Assembly (NCBI RefSeq): GCF_014805685.1
Contig: NC_060891.1
Coordinates: 1,052,001-1,116,000, forward strand
Direction: 5' to 3'
DNA length: 64,000 nucleotides
From: Silurus meridionalis
Lineage: Eukaryota; Chordata; Actinopteri; Siluriformes; Siluridae
The position numbers and the translations under genes are program-made. Of this stretch, positions 1 to 12,439 are shown in pieces (position 1 is the first letter of the stretch; each line of letters opens with the position of its first letter). The notes below the pieces were generated by a model. It searched no databases. It saw nothing but the letters and a program-made list of their open reading frames with translations, and was not told the origin of the DNA.

Positions 1-400
1 GAGGGGTATCAGGGGTAGGAGGGTGACCAGGGCACATGGGAGGAGATTTGGGGAGTAGAGGGTGTGATGTGTGGCGTCAACATTAGGACGCCTCTCTGGT
101 TAAGTGTGTTTGGGAGATACTGTAAGAGGAACGCAGGGTTGATTTGTGTCGTCCACATAGGAAGAAAAGAAGATGATTTGTTTTTGTGTGTGTGTGTGGG
201 GGGTCTGATGGAAGAGGTTTTGGAGGATTTGGACAGGGTGGTTAGGGATACATAGGGTTGTTTTGGGAATGCGTGGTGTCTAATTTACGATCCTCCCTCC
301 GTAATGACATTCCTCCGGACCACAGGAGGTGTTAGTGACAGATAAGAGACGCCTGGTGACGGTAAACAGACCTGCTGAAGATATCAGATTCACTGATGTC
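1..400. other. No supported gene; possible decayed retroelement piece
   Basis: The first 260 bases are G-rich on the plus strand. They contain one short open frame (64-255) whose beginning, GVNIRTPLWLS, recalls the gag-like ORF1 of fish L1-type LINEs. The match rests on about a dozen residues and no zinc knuckle follows, so it is only a suspicion. Nothing else is recognisable. Confidence 0.25.
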
Positions 401-625
401 TCACTTCACGATGTATTTATCAGTAAAGGGAAATGAGTGACACCATGATGACCCACGAGCAGACATGAAAGCCTGGACAAAAATGGCAGCCCTCTCTGTC
501 CCTCTCTCTCTGTCCCACGTCCGGTCGCTCTCGTCTTTCTCTGTTCTCGTTTGACACTCAGGTTGGCTGATTCCAAAGAAGGAGGTGAGCGTGTGCCAGA
601 ACCCAAAGCCTAACTGATCGTAAAT
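401..625 (-). other. Unrecognised minus-strand open exon-like segment
   Basis: On the minus strand a good 3' splice signal (tgtgttttcag, ending at 626) is followed by about 74 open codons starting IYDQLGFGFWHTLTSFFG and ending at a stop at 401. The beginning looks protein-like. The later part is rich in E, R and D and reads through simple gagaga sequence, which argues against real coding. I do not recognise the family. It could be the last exon of an unidentified minus-strand gene or chance. Confidence 0.2.
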
Positions 626-980
626 CTGAAAACACAAGCAGGCCACTGGCAGGAAGGAGCTCCGACTTCAACACACTTCATTCATCCGTTAGCTGTGTCT
701 CTGTAAACACACACCATTTCAGTGAAAGACACAAAGACACTAACTCGTCTTCGCTTGCCAATTGGTTTCACACCTTAATAGGTTTTTATACAATTTTTTT
801 ATTCCATACTTAAGAATGTGCTGATTTCAGCAACAGTGTAAAAAGATTGTCTGTGCACATTAGGTATAAACTTATAATGAACAAAATCGAACAATTAGTT
901 AGAAAGATTCCCCAAACCAATATTATAGTGTGTGTGTGGGGGCTTTGTGGGCCACAGGGGGTCTGATGTTCCTTCACTTT

Positions 981-1141
981 TTACATTTATGGCATTTAGC
1001 AGATGCACTTGTCCATAAATTGAACTCATTCGTAGAACTGAGCAGCTACAGGATTAAAGGACCTGCTCAGAGGCCCAGGAGCTTGAAACTCATGACCTTC
1101 TAATGAAGTTCAATGCCTTAACCATGAAACCATCACCTTCC
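981..1141 (+). mobile_element. Teleost SINE copy (copy 1 of 6)
   Basis: The unit starts ttacatttatggcatttagc and runs through 'ctgctcagaggccc' and 'catgaccttctaatgaagttc' to 'ccttaaccatgaaaccatca'. The same ordered blocks recur at 17869, 26735, 46391, 55331 and 6604 in this window. This is the very common fish repeat whose consensus begins with 'catttatggcatttagcagacgc'; I leave it unnamed rather than guess a Repbase label. Confidence 0.75.
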
Positions 1142-2420
1142 CAGTTCTCCACTAAAAACATTAAACTAACAAGTTACAAGCTCTTAATAAATGTGAATAG
1201 AGAAAATTACAATTTAAACTAAAGCATGGAGAGATTTTGGAGAGTTTCTGGTCAAGTTTTCTCAATTTAGAAACTCCTTAAAGACCAGAAAAATGGAGAG
1301 CAAACGTCCTTCAGGAAAGATCCTGTCTAAGAATCATGAAAGCCAAAAAAACATCAAAAGAAAAAGGAAAACATCAGCATGTAACAATTTTTTCTTCATT
1401 TTTTTCTCACGGACTTTTAGGAAAAAGAATCCCGAATCCGATCATGCGACATTTGTTCCTAAAATCTGCTCCCAAACCGAAAACACAGTAAATAGTCACC
1501 TGATTTACTGCTAACGTCTTTTGGTGTTGAACTTTAAGAGCGGTGTCCATGGTAACAACCGGCTCCGGGGAAACATGCATGTTTTGCTTTTCGAACAAAG
1601 TAGTGAAGTGTGATGAACTGCAGTAAACAGCACCCTTCATCTTCTTACCTTTTAACACTGCTGACAGATTCCTTTTCCTGGATGGAAAGAGAAGGAGGGA
1701 CTTTTTAGATGGACAAGGCAGGAAGGCAGCGTTTAGAGGTTGTTGATAGTGATAGAGGGTTGATAAAGGATCTTCAGCTGATAAGGTTCCTCGACAGTTC
1801 TTCAAATTAATCATGAGTCTAAGTTTGCTAAAGTGGTAGAAGTTGTAAGAATTCCCTCAAAACACATCCTGAGGAACCAGTTTCACGAGGTTTCAGAACT
1901 TCATGAGGATTCAGGTGTTGTTTTCGAACAAAAGAAGAAGAAGGGCAAATGCATGGTGAACAACATGGTGAACGTTTAGAAAGTAACCTGCTGAAACATT
2001 ACATTTTACAATAGAAATCTCTCACATACCAAAATAAACGATTCTGTTTTTTCCAGGATTTTCACACGTATGTGTTCTTACACTCTTTATAAGGACTACA
2101 TAGAAGCCTGTACAGGAACTGTAGTGGAACTCAGCCACCTCCAGAGGAACATAGTAGCACTCAGCACACAAATACCTCACCAGGTTTAGTGATTTCACAC
2201 ACAAACACCAAACCGCACTGCAAATAAAGTGTACAGCCTTCCTCAGGCATCTCCACCATCCATACAATGTTTCTCCAAAATGTAGCTTGTGCTCAGGTCC
2301 TGGAATTACATTTGTTTCTGCTTATTGAGTTCAGAGAACATGAGGAACTGAGAGTTTTGACCAAAGACAATGAAATCCAGCAGAAAGAAGGTCATAACCT
2401 GAACTCAGTAGGTAAATATG
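1142..2420. other. Intergenic stretch without a gene
   Basis: The open frames here (for example 1407-1814 minus) have no recognisable domains or splice context and no protein-like composition. I see nothing beyond ordinary AT-rich intergenic DNA. Confidence 0.5.
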
Positions 2421-2850
2421 ATAAATTAAACCCTAAAGGTAGAAGATCATAAACAAACTGGTTAGAAGATCATAAAACCAACATGTAGAAAAAAACCCAC
2501 CAGGTAGAAAATAAAAACAAACCAGGTACAAGATCATAAAGCTAGCAGGTAGAAGAAACTCACCAGGTACATCAAAAAACCCTCCATATAGAAGATCCTA
2601 AACTCTATATGTAGAAGTTTTCAAACCCAACATTTAGAAGATCATAAACTAATCAGTTAGAAGATCATAAAACCAACACATAGAAGAAACCCATAAGGTA
2701 CAAGATCAAAAATGAACCAGGTAGTTCATGAAGCCAACATGTAGAAGAAAACCACCAGGTAGATAAAAAAAACTCCACATGTAGACAACAGGAAGATCAT
2801 AAACCCACTAGGTAGAAGATCATCACTTTAGCACACCAGGTAGAAGGTCT
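2421..2850 (+). repeat. Degenerate minisatellite, about 18-28-bp units
   Basis: About eighteen tandem units can be lined up on the core agaagatcataaaccaacaggt. Variants include acaagatcataaagctagcaggt and agaagaaactcaccaggt. Unit length varies from 18 to about 30 bases because of internal indels. Units are variable rather than identical and there are no conserved spacers, which excludes a CRISPR-like array. Confidence 0.75.
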
Positions 2851-2859
2851 CATAATTAT

Positions 2860-3738
2860 AGGTCATAAATAGGTCTCATCACATAATTAAAGCAGCAGTG
2901 GTCTGGTTTCATCTCCATCTCATTTCATTTGTGTTTTCTTAATGAGATCATTGAAGACACAGACGACTGGCCAGACGCAGGAGCTTCCTAATGAATAAAA
3001 AGGTTAATCATCTCGCTCTGGTTGCTCTCAGGCTCTCGTGGTTTCAGGATGAAGAATATCACGTAATATTGTGGAGTAAAAGAAAGTAAATATTCTTGTT
3101 GGAAATCTTCTCCTGCTGCCAAGGTTAATTATTTATAAGTAAATTATTAATTATTCAATTATTTATAATTAAATTATTATTCATCATTCATTTTTCAATT
3201 AATCAGATTATTTACAATTATTATATTTATTATTTATTGATTGATCATTAAATCTAAAATTAAACGTGTATTTATTTATAATTAAATCTATTAGTGAAGC
3301 CTCGTCTGCACGTCTGCATGGTCTTTTTGGAGAACGCTCTGTGGTTTATCATTAAAAAACCGTGGGATGAAACCTGGACGAACTCTTTGTATTCAAGTGG
3401 AAAGCAGAAGCTCCTCGTCCTCGTGTGTTTGGGCGTTTCAGACTTTACTGTGGTAGGACACTGAAATAAATATGTTCCGACGTTTAGGAGCTCAGACCAG
3501 GTCAGCCTGAATATCCAGGTCATATGACACACGCCAGACATGTTTCACCCTCACATTGTATTTTACTTAGACCCCTTTTGACCTCTGAACCCTTGAATTT
3601 CTTCAGTAACTGAAGAGTCGGGAGCAGAAGCCCTGCTGGTCCTGCAGCAGCGTGTAGGAGGTCAGGAATTCAGAACGTGACCTGAGGGAGCTCCCTCCAA
3701 CACCACAATCCATTTTGTCCAGTACAACATCAGCAAAT
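2860..3738. other. Intergenic, AT-rich, no gene seen
   Basis: The segment 3120-3300 is very AT-rich with repeated 'aattatt' words. The minus-strand open frame at 3272-3541 shows no domain or splice support. Confidence 0.5.
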
Positions 3739-4115
<377 letters not shown>

Positions 4116-4539
4116 CCGAGACAAAACAGATGCATTTTTTAGTGTTTCCGGTATTTGACGGTGATGGTGGAAGATAAAATGGTGTTTGAAGAGATTAAAC
4201 TACAAATGTGTTTCATGACAAAATCTGCAGACAAAATAAAATAAAAAAAATGCAATGAATTAATAAATGCATAAAATAAATAATTATTATTAGTGTTATA
4301 ATTATTAGTATTAATATATATATATAGAAATAAAATGCTATTAAGATGCAGAGGGGGTTCAGATGTTTGTGTTTCAGTAAAGAAAAATAAAATAGAATAA
4401 TTTGTTGTATTAAAGAATATGAACTTTTTTTTTTACTTATAAACTGTAAAAAAAATGAATCTTGTATTTTTTTAATCGTCACGTGAAAAATAAAACACGT
4501 ATCACACCCGACATATGAAGTGTAGATTTGTGAATAAAT

Positions 4540-4595
4540 GTTTTAATCTATATATATATATATATAAATATATATATATAATTTTTTTTTTCCAG

Positions 4596-4623
<28 letters not shown>
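4540..4623 (+). repeat. TA-rich and CA microsatellite
   Basis: Interrupted (TA)n from about 4549 to 4580, a T run, then (CA)n at about 4597-4622. No gene is associated; the surrounding 4115-4930 is AT-rich and featureless. Confidence 0.8.
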
Positions 4624-4627
<4 letters not shown>

Positions 4628-4935
4628 TCTTCCATTCTAACATAAAAAGAACATTTTCTGCACACTGAGAAAAAGTTTCTCATCTAAAATCTCTATTTAA
4701 CACTTCAGATGATGAACTTTGGGATTTTCTTTTAACAGTGAAATTAATTTTAAATTGAAAATCGATTTTCTATTGAATGAATAATTTGAAGCACTTCTTT
4801 ATTGAAACTACAGAAATGAAGGTGACCTGCAGAGAGACTCAATAATATTATAGTGAAAATAAATATTGTTCTCCCAGCGATGCGGAGGAAACCAGTGTAA
4901 TGTGCAATGTGTGTGTGTGTGTGAGATCAACTCAC

Positions 4936-5095
4936 CGGCATCATACACTCAGGATGATCTTCTGAGCTGCTCTTCTCACACAGATATCTCCAAGTGTGTG
5001 TTTGGAGCTCCTCTGCTACAGCTGTGATTTATTGAAGGCTCAGAGCTGAAGTGCTCTCAGCTGATCAGTGCGACATGCGGTGCGTTTACACTACA
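4936..5095 (-). other. Candidate minus-strand first exon
   Basis: Read on the minus strand, a moderately GC-balanced segment ends in ATGATGCCG followed directly by a consensus donor, gtgagttg, so the donor follows the base at 4936. Two ATGs in frame sit three and two codons before the junction. No downstream exon could be tied to it with confidence, and the product is unknown. It could be a 5' UTR exon of a gene running toward coordinate 1, or a chance donor. Confidence 0.25.
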
Positions 5096-5159
5096 CACAT
5101 CAAGCCACCGCTATTGAAAGTGCGCCGTCTGGTGGCCAACATGAAGAACCGCGCTGAAC

Positions 5160-5781
5160 ATCCAAGTGCGCAGAGGTTTTTATATAATAATCTGGAAACA
5201 AAATGACGCAATTACAAAATTTTATCTAATTGTTTGTTTTCATTAGTAACTTTAATGAACGTTGTATTTAAACCTGATTGTTCTGGTTGATAATTATTAG
5301 GAATATTTCTAAAAAAAAAAAAAAACACTTTAGACAGCAGATCTTCAGGTACCTGGGTTTTCCCCAAACCCCCTTAACCGCCTAAACCCATTATTTACTA
5401 CATATCAGTATTACTACTATTGTTTTTAAATATTTTTCTCAATGACACGTCTGTCAATCCTCAGAATGAAGGATTCTCTTCACCAGGAGTGATGGATGTA
5501 ATGGAAAACAGATCCAAAACACAAAGAAAACACTGACACATTTATCTTTATTGTGATATCTCTATCAGTCAGCAGCAAGAGATAATCCAAGAAATTATTC
5601 GTTTCCTTTTGACACGTGACTGTCCAGGAGGCGGAACCTGGAACGTGTCCGTGTTGATCACAGTTGTGTATGTAGCACTACTGTGCTCGTGTAACCTTAC
5701 TGGAATTATAGAGCTTTTTACGTCACAAGCGTCAAACTGAAATGATTCGGGACGTCATGATTAAAACACTACGCTTCTTCT

Positions 5782-5826
<45 letters not shown>

Positions 5827-6165
5827 CTCTGTTGTGTTGGAAATCTAGAATGTGTGTGTGTGAAGGCTATTTGCTGAAGAGCAGGAACGTTACTCTGTAT
5901 GAACTGTGCACGTCTGTAAATACGCGAGCGGCTCGTTTTCTTGCGCACGTTGTTTCCTGTGTGCCCTGAAATACAGAACAACTTGACATTTATTTACTTA
6001 AAAAAAAATAATAAATAAATAAAAATGATAAGCTGGTAATATGGACACTGAGAATCCTGTGTGTGCTTGGCACAATAACATAGCAAACAAAATCAATGGT
6101 CCCAAATTGCTTTATAATAATAATAATAATAATAATAATGATGATCTTTTTTCTGGCCCTTGGTT
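5160..6165. other. Intergenic / 3' flank of the phosphatase gene
   Basis: It holds (AC)n at 5784-5822 and a (TAA)n run at about 6115-6140 immediately downstream of the ptp4a stop. No other gene is evident. The ptp4a 3' UTR presumably extends into this stretch on the minus strand. Confidence 0.5.
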
Positions 6166-8160
6166 CTACTGAACGCAGCAGTTTTGTCCGTTGGCATCTT
6201 TGAAGCGCAGACGCATCTTGGGTTTGTATTTTTCGAGGTACATCAGCTGTTTGGAGTTGAAGGCTCCACGTCGCTTCCTAAAATATAAGATAAAAAAAAA
6301 CTATATTCCACGGTGGAAAGTGCACCAGATCCTGCAGCATCATCAAAGAAAGTCGTTACTGTCTAAATGATATGCGACTTACTGTCGAATGAACTCAACA
6401 GCGTCCTCATACATCATCCCACATTCGATTAAAGCAATGGCCACCAGCACAGGAGCTCTGAACACACAAATACAGACCATCAGGGTGAGAGATGTGGTAT
6501 TGTATGAGGAAGTCTGGTGTGGCAGAGAAGTATGTGAGGGTGGTGCAGGTTGGACTGCATCAAGGATCGGCTCTGAGCCCTTTCCTGTTTGCGGGGGTGT
6601 TGAACAGGTTAAGGGCCTTGTCTAAGAGCTGGAAGAGTGGCAGGTTGGCAATACTGGGGCTTGAACCCTTCACCTTCCAATCAGTAATCCAGAGCATTAC
6701 CTGAAATGACCTGTTTATACTTGTCTACACTTGTAGGCTGATGGATTCCATTTCATGTTAAATGAGGAACCCTAAACATCTTTAGTTCATCACTTCAAAG
6801 TGGGGAAACTGAAAAGACTGATTAGTATGATGAGAAGAGTTAAACATATTTAACACTGGTTAATATGGAGCAGTCTGAGAGGACTCACCTGCCCAGTCCT
6901 GCCACACAGTGCACTGCAATGCAGCAGCCTGGTTCATCTTTAAATTTACACTTCAGAAGGTTTAACCAGTCGTCCACAATTTGATCAGAAGGAGAGCAGC
7001 CGTCATCAAAAGGCCAATCCTTTATAATAAAATAAATGTAAATAAAAAAACATAGAGTCAATTATCCTTTCAATGCAAACACTTACTATTATTATTACTA
7101 TTATTATTATTATTTTCTTTGCCAAACTTATACATTATATACATACATTATATAATGTGTCTTTCTCTGGACATTCTACAACATTAAATATAACCACAAA
7201 TGGACAAAAAAGCATTAAGAAAACATCTATTGATTGGCCAATAGTGGGCTTCACCGATACCCATAGCAAGGTTGGATCGTACTTACCGATAACCGATTAA
7301 TCAACCAATAGATTTTTTTCATGGATAATGGATAAAAACCAAGTGTAGGTAAAATACTATATTACAAAAAAAAAAGTATTGAATCATGAAAATATGCTAA
7401 ATGAAATAAAAAAATATATTCAATCATAAATTGAATTATACAAGTAATAAATTATAAATAAATATAATATATTGCAGTCTTGCACGCAGTGTCAGTGATT
7501 CGCCTCCAGGGGTCGCTCTCGTAACGATGGTGGCTCGGAAGCAGAAAAATTCTATAGCTATGGATTTTTTTGCCAATATCCAACATTTCCAGCATCCATC
7601 TATCGCTGCAGATTAATTGTCAAAACTGATTTAATCGGTCGACCTCTACAAGACATACACTCAACTTTGATTTTGATCGGGCTGCATCTAACTTCACCTT
7701 GTCGTTGATTATGTTTCTGTGTGAACTTCTGTACACTGATCCCATGCGAACACTGCACATGTTTGTGTGAGAGACGGATTCCTACCAGAACTTCAATGCC
7801 TTCCTTTTCCACTGGTGCTTTGTCGTAGGTGGCGTCACACACCCGAACCAATGTCTGCACTCCGAAGGTCTTCAGCTCCTACAACAATACAGATCAACAT
7901 CAGCAAACAATAATTACACTGTTTTCACTGCCAAAATACACACTACATGTAATCCTGCTTTAAAGTGCACTAACATCTGTGACGGGTTTGTGATCGCAGT
8001 AGTTTTTTTTACAAAGTAAAATAGTGTTCGTGACCGTGTGTATTCAATATCTGAGTGATCTTACCTCAGTAAACTTGGGCAGTTGTGAATTGGTGGGATT
8101 GTGGGTGATCAGAAACCTCATGCACTCATAGGTGATTTCAACAGGAGCGGGACGATTCAT
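6166..8160 (-). CDS. ptp4a2: Protein tyrosine phosphatase type IVA (PRL family), PTP4A2-like
   Basis: A small dual-specificity-type phosphatase anchored to membranes by prenylation; the family promotes growth and migration and binds CNNM magnesium transporters. Five minus-strand coding exons join in frame with GT-AG junctions: 8160-8065, 7878-7786, 7019-6889, 6457-6383 and 6277-6166. They give 168 aa (PTP4A2 is 167). The start MNRPAPVEI is typical of PTP4A2. Visible residues are the redox Cys46, the WPFDDG loop (64-70) with Asp69 as general acid, and the catalytic P-loop HCVAGLGR with Cys101 and Arg107. A basic stretch precedes the C-terminal CaaX box CCVQ. The residues [10 protein letters not shown] and the CCVQ end favour PTP4A2 over A1 or A3; the fish paralogue (a or b) cannot be decided. 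No disruption is seen. The intron at 6458-6888 carries retroelement fragments. Confidence 0.95.
6487..6610 (+). mobile_element. RTE-type LINE fragment in a ptp4a intron
   Basis: The plus strand encodes pieces of the same reverse transcriptase found at 48974-52096. The block [18 protein letters not shown] is followed directly by [15 protein letters not shown], with the intervening palm-domain residues deleted and no intact frame. It lies antisense to ptp4a, inside the intron before its fourth coding exon. Confidence 0.8.
6604..6702 (+). mobile_element. Teleost SINE fragment (copy 2 of 6)
   Basis: It begins 'gttaagggccttgtctaagag' and ends with 'ggcttgaacccttcaccttccaatcag', matching the 3' half of the SINE at 981-1141. 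It abuts the RTE fragment, so the two elements inserted next to each other or arrived as a chimera. Confidence 0.65.
7233..7650 (+). mobile_element. TIR-type interspersed repeat, copy A
   Basis: Diagnostic blocks in order are 'caaggttggatcgtacttaccgataaccgattaatc', an AT-rich centre, 'cagtgattcgcctccaggggtcgctctcgta', and a right end 'aatcggtcgacctctac'. The right end is the inverted form of the left end (agaggtcgacc) seen in copies D and E, which suggests a non-autonomous DNA transposon. It lies in a ptp4a intron. Confidence 0.6.
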
Positions 8161-8560
8161 CTTGACACGTGGCTGAGCGTCGGTTTTGACAAGATGTTTT
8201 TTACAATGATTTGGGATCCAAAAAAAAGCAAATGTAAAAAAACACTCAAATTTGCGTTAAAAAAATTATAAAAAAAATAAATAACGGGGGCTTTTTTTCT
8301 GAAATGTACAAAAAAGATTTAGCTTTAACCCATTTAGGAGAACAAAAAATGATCTTTTGGCGCTAGAGAGGAAGAGGGCGTAAAAGAAACTGGCTCGTCA
8401 GCGCCTCAGTTGGCTCAGACCCACTCATACGCGTGAACTTTGGGCGAATACAGCCTCGAACCCAAAGCTGACAAGTTAGGACTGTAGACGTGTGGCGTAA
8501 TCGTCATGTGGCACGCCGAATTTTCACTTATCCACGATGACCAGGTGCTGTGCCTGGCAG
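8161..8560 (-). other. Immediate upstream region of the ptp4a start exon
   Basis: Minus-strand sequence just before the ATG (8160) is probably 5' UTR or intron. I could not place the upstream splice acceptor. Nothing else coding is visible. Confidence 0.35.
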
Positions 8561-8654
8561 AAATCTCCACTCACAAACGCCATAAATGTGCAGCCTGCAT
8601 GTCGGGAGAGGGAAAAAAAATTATATCAAATTTATCATATCACAATTTTTTGCG

Positions 8655-8939
8655 GCACTTATACAAAATATGACATGTATTACAAAGGTTGGGGGGGGGG
8701 GGCAACAGTATTGAATAATAAAAATATTCTAAATGACATATGAATGCATTTTTTATAATGATAAATAATAAATCATACAAAAACAAGCAGCACGTGGTTT
8801 CAGGCTGCTCTTTTCAGCCGTCCCAGCAACAGACGCAACCCGGAAAAACTATCTGTAAAAGATTTGTTGCCTATAGTGCCAGCAATCAACTATCGGTGCC
8901 GAGTAATCGGCAGAACCAATGAATCGGTCGATCTCTATT
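8655..8939 (+). mobile_element. TIR-type interspersed repeat, copy B
   Basis: A partial copy with a run of G (8689-8702), then 'cagcacgtggtttcag', 'gcaacccggaaaaactatc' and the terminus 'gaatcggtcgatctctat'. It is close to copy C read in reverse over the 'ggcaccgatagttgattgctgg' block. Confidence 0.6.
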
Positions 8940-9175
8940 GTATTACAAAATAAAAAATTCAATTATTTGATATAAAACCGCAATAAAAAAATCGCAATTT
9001 GAAAAATCACTGCACATTAAAAAGAATAAAAAAGCACAAATAAATGTTGTACAGTTTTTTGTACAGTAAACATGTTAAAGCAGATCTGAACATATTCTGA
9101 CCAATAGGAAAAGAGAACACAGCAAACTAGTGAATGAACAGTGGAAGAGTTTAAAAAGAGAGAGATCTCACTCAC

Positions 9176-9249
9176 TTTCAGTGCCTGGAAAGAAATGTTG
9201 AGAACTCTGCATTATATCCTCACCATTCGCCACGGTCTCTACTCCACAT
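9176..9249 (-). other. Probable 5' UTR exon of ptp4a
   Basis: On the minus strand a tatttacag acceptor (ending at 9250) and a gtgagt donor (starting at 9175) bracket 74 bases. They begin with an ATG that opens only a nine-codon upstream ORF. The position, 1 kb upstream of the start exon in the same direction, fits the family's habit of noncoding leader exons. This is inference from splice signals only. Confidence 0.4.
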
Positions 9250-9259
9250 CTGTAAATAC

Positions 9260-11260
9260 AACCGCATATAACACAATGTTATTATACAATCAGATTTCTA
9301 ACTTTTATTTATAACATCTTTATCAGACTTGGAAGCACGAGCATGTACATCTCACTCATTACATACGTCTCTTATGCCCAGTTTATCTTTCTTTTCATTC
9401 TGCATTTGCATAAAGCACCTTATATTCTTACTGTCTTTGGTTCTGTTATTATCATCCTTCATTATGTTCTAAACAATGTGTACATCCCTTTTGCATGTTT
9501 AATATCCCTAATGCATTTTCTACCTCATTTCTACTATTCAAAACTATTATTTATTTATAGATACTATATTTGATCAGGTTTCTATACTGTATATAAATGT
9601 GTGTGACAAATTAATTCTTGAGTCGTGAAATTAAAAGAAGTGGATTATGCAATAAAAATAAAGTGATTTAAAAAAAAATTATATGTAAAATTGGAGCCAT
9701 ACATTTTATTTACATATGAAATTTTCTCGTCTTATAAAATCAGGTCGAGGTTACGAATGTTTCCTGTGTGGCTGCTTTTGGTTGAAGGAAGCTGATTTAA
9801 ATACATTTCCTGTGTGAACATTGTGCAGGTCACAGCTGGTCAAAAGGGATTAAATAAGGTTTGTAAAGTGCTTGAAGATTGTTTATTCTCTTGTTGCAGG
9901 CAGCCAGTGAGGTATTTCACTTCTCTATATTTTATTTTGGTAAAATGTTATTGTTCACGCTTCTGTGTTTGCGGACATTTCAGTGTGTTTAGTTTTCTCA
10001 ACGGGTTTGAAGGATAGCGAGAAAACGCTGCTTGTATCTGTGAATGTTAGTTTGGAAAAGACGGAAGTGGAAAAATCAGAGGAGGAAGTAAGAATGAGGC
10101 AAAAGAAAAATAGAAATGTTGGGTAGAAAGGGGAAAAAACTAAAGGAAGAAAGGTGAAGAAGGAAAGACTAGGAGAAGAAAGGAAGGAAAAGAATGAATG
10201 AAGAGGTTTGACCTGATTTACAGAAGTCCATTTAATATCAGATTATCAGGTGAAGAAACACAGCGCTTAACTAAAAGAGAGAAACCCACAACTCGAACCA
10301 CGTTTCTTTAAAGACCTGTTCAGAAGGTTCTTTGTTCGGATTCAGGAAGATTAAAGTGTTTAAAGGTTAAATGGTTTATAACATTAAATATTTTATTAAG
10401 AAGCTGAATGTTGCATTAAAACCAACATTGTGTCTAAAGAAATCCTCCATTAGGGTTTTGGGTGATTTGGTGAGAATGTAAACGCTGCTATTATATTATT
10501 ATCATTTTAACATTTTGTATGATACAATTTGTATGATTAATGTTTAATTACAAATGTATTTAAATTGCATGTCAATTAATTTTGCAAAATGTAATCCCTC
10601 CATCTTACACATTCAGTTTGAGGTTACGTGCATTTCCTGTGCAGGTAGAAGAGGTGTGAGGTGTGAGAGAAATAGAAGAAAGAATGGAAGACGAGAATTT
10701 AAAAAAAAGAGAAATGGAGAGACAAAAACAGGAATGAAAGGAAAGGAAAAATTAAGGGAGGACAGGTACAAGTAGAGGAAGTAAATTCAAAGGAGAAAGG
10801 CTATAATGACAAGAAATTAGGGAAAGTGAAAGAAGGATGGCAACTAGGAAAATAAAGGCAGAAATGGAGGAAAAAGGGAAAGAATAGAAGCAGTTATGGA
10901 GCACTGGAATAAATAACTAAAAGAGAGAAAAAATAAATATTCACATATTTTTTAATAAATTGTATTTTATTTAAAAAAAAAAAACAGGAGTTTAAAAAGG
11001 AACGAAGAGGTGAATGAAAGAGAAAAGAAAATAAATATTAAGAAGGTAGGAAGCAGTATAAGGAAAAGAAATGATTGCATGGATTATTTGGAGGAAGAAA
11101 TGGTGGAAAGGGAGGACTGGGAGGAAAACAATAGAAAACAAAAGATGCACAGGAAATGGAAATAGGAAAATTTTTATATTAAATATGAAAGATATAAAGG
11201 AAGGGAAGACGTGGAAAATACAGTGAAAGGAGAAAGGGTGGACGGATAAAAGGAGCTGAG
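9260..11260. other. Probable ptp4a leader intron; purine-rich blocks
   Basis: No gene is seen. Two plus-strand purine-rich blocks (about 10040-10210 and 10655-11260) are each preceded by a similar motif: 'gaggttacgaatgtttcctgtg' at 9747 and 'gaggttacgtgcatttcctgtg' at 10618. This suggests an old local duplication of about 870 bp offset. Confidence 0.4.
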
Positions 11261-11599
11261 ACATTTACACACGCGAGTCAACTTCACGCAAAAAAAGGAA
11301 CCGACTCCTCCCTGAGAGTCGATTCAACTCGTTACAAAGAGTCGACTCGTCCCCGAGCGAATCTCTTTACTGTTTGTAAACCTCTTTGTTTCCCATGTGA
11401 ACGCGTTAACAGTGAAATATATTTGAAATAAAATAGATGTTTTGTGGTGTATAACCTACGGAATTCCCGCGTATTACCGATAAGAACATGTGAAATAAAG
11501 ACGCTATACATCTATAAAGCAGCGTTATGTAGCGACTAGCCACAATGACAACAGCCCATCTTAGCCTAGCCTAGCCTAGCCTAGCATAGCCTGAGCAGG

Positions 11600-11880
11600 T
11601 AATCCCCTGTGTTCTCCCTCAGAACAATAACACACTCATGCTAGAACGCTACAGCTACATGCTAACTGAGGGCGAGCAGGAGCAGTTAGCTCGCGTCATA
11701 TCGAACCGGTTATTTTGTTTATTTATTACGGCTCATTAGAAGCTTCCGGAAGGTGTTTAGTGAATAAATGCGAATAAAACCGCGTTTCTTACGAAGAATA
11801 TCCGCCGCATCAGAAAGCAGAGCCGGTGCTGAGCGCTGACGGTCGCCGTGCTGCTGACTAGCTTTAGCCTGTTTCTCGTT
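11600..11880 (-). promoter_or_regulatory. CpG-rich segment and possible first exon of ptp4a
   Basis: Local CpG density rises sharply between about 11640 and 11880. On the minus strand a segment ending ...gcggcggatattcttc is followed by a consensus donor gtaagaaac, so the candidate exon 1 starts at 11793 on the low side. A housekeeping-type promoter upstream of the phosphatase would suit it. Direction and linkage to ptp4a are inferred from position alone. Confidence 0.4.
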
Positions 11881-12439
11881 TTTTTTTCTCGATTGCGGGT
11901 GCGTCTCAAATCAGCACCACAATATTCCCTGAGTCTCCTCTTAAACAGCGCAATAAAAACGAAACCCTGTTTACAATATAATGCAATATTTGCATGCATT
12001 ATATACAAAACTAATGCATGGATTTACACAGAAATAAATTAAAAATATTGTATTAAACCAGTCAGGAAATACCTACTAGTAACAGCGATGCTTGGTTGAA
12101 TTCGAACATACCCTTAGAGCGCGCTTTGAGAGGAGAGTAAGAGTTGCCATGGCAACGCCTATGGCTGGATTTTGCGTTTGTGTTATAAATGTACAGGGGA
12201 TGTACACTACACACATTGATTTGTGTATTTCCGGTTACGAAAATAGTAGGATCCTGAAATTCATCATATATTTTGATAATATATAAACCATTTAGTTGTA
12301 TTAGTTGTTACTAATCGAAAAAAATAGAGTATCCATTCATTGTTGGCTGGAAATTTTACTCCAATGTTTTTATAATCCACTCTATTACTTTTATTTAGTT
12401 TGACACATATCTATAATTGCATCAATAATAAATGTATCC

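Noticed and set aside
2421..2850. Possible CRISPR-like array
   Set aside because: Units are contiguous and degenerate with no uniform spacers, and the genome is vertebrate.
4213..4482. 89-aa I/L/F-rich ORF resembling a membrane protein
   Set aside because: Translation of AT-rich sequence; no initiation context or family resemblance.
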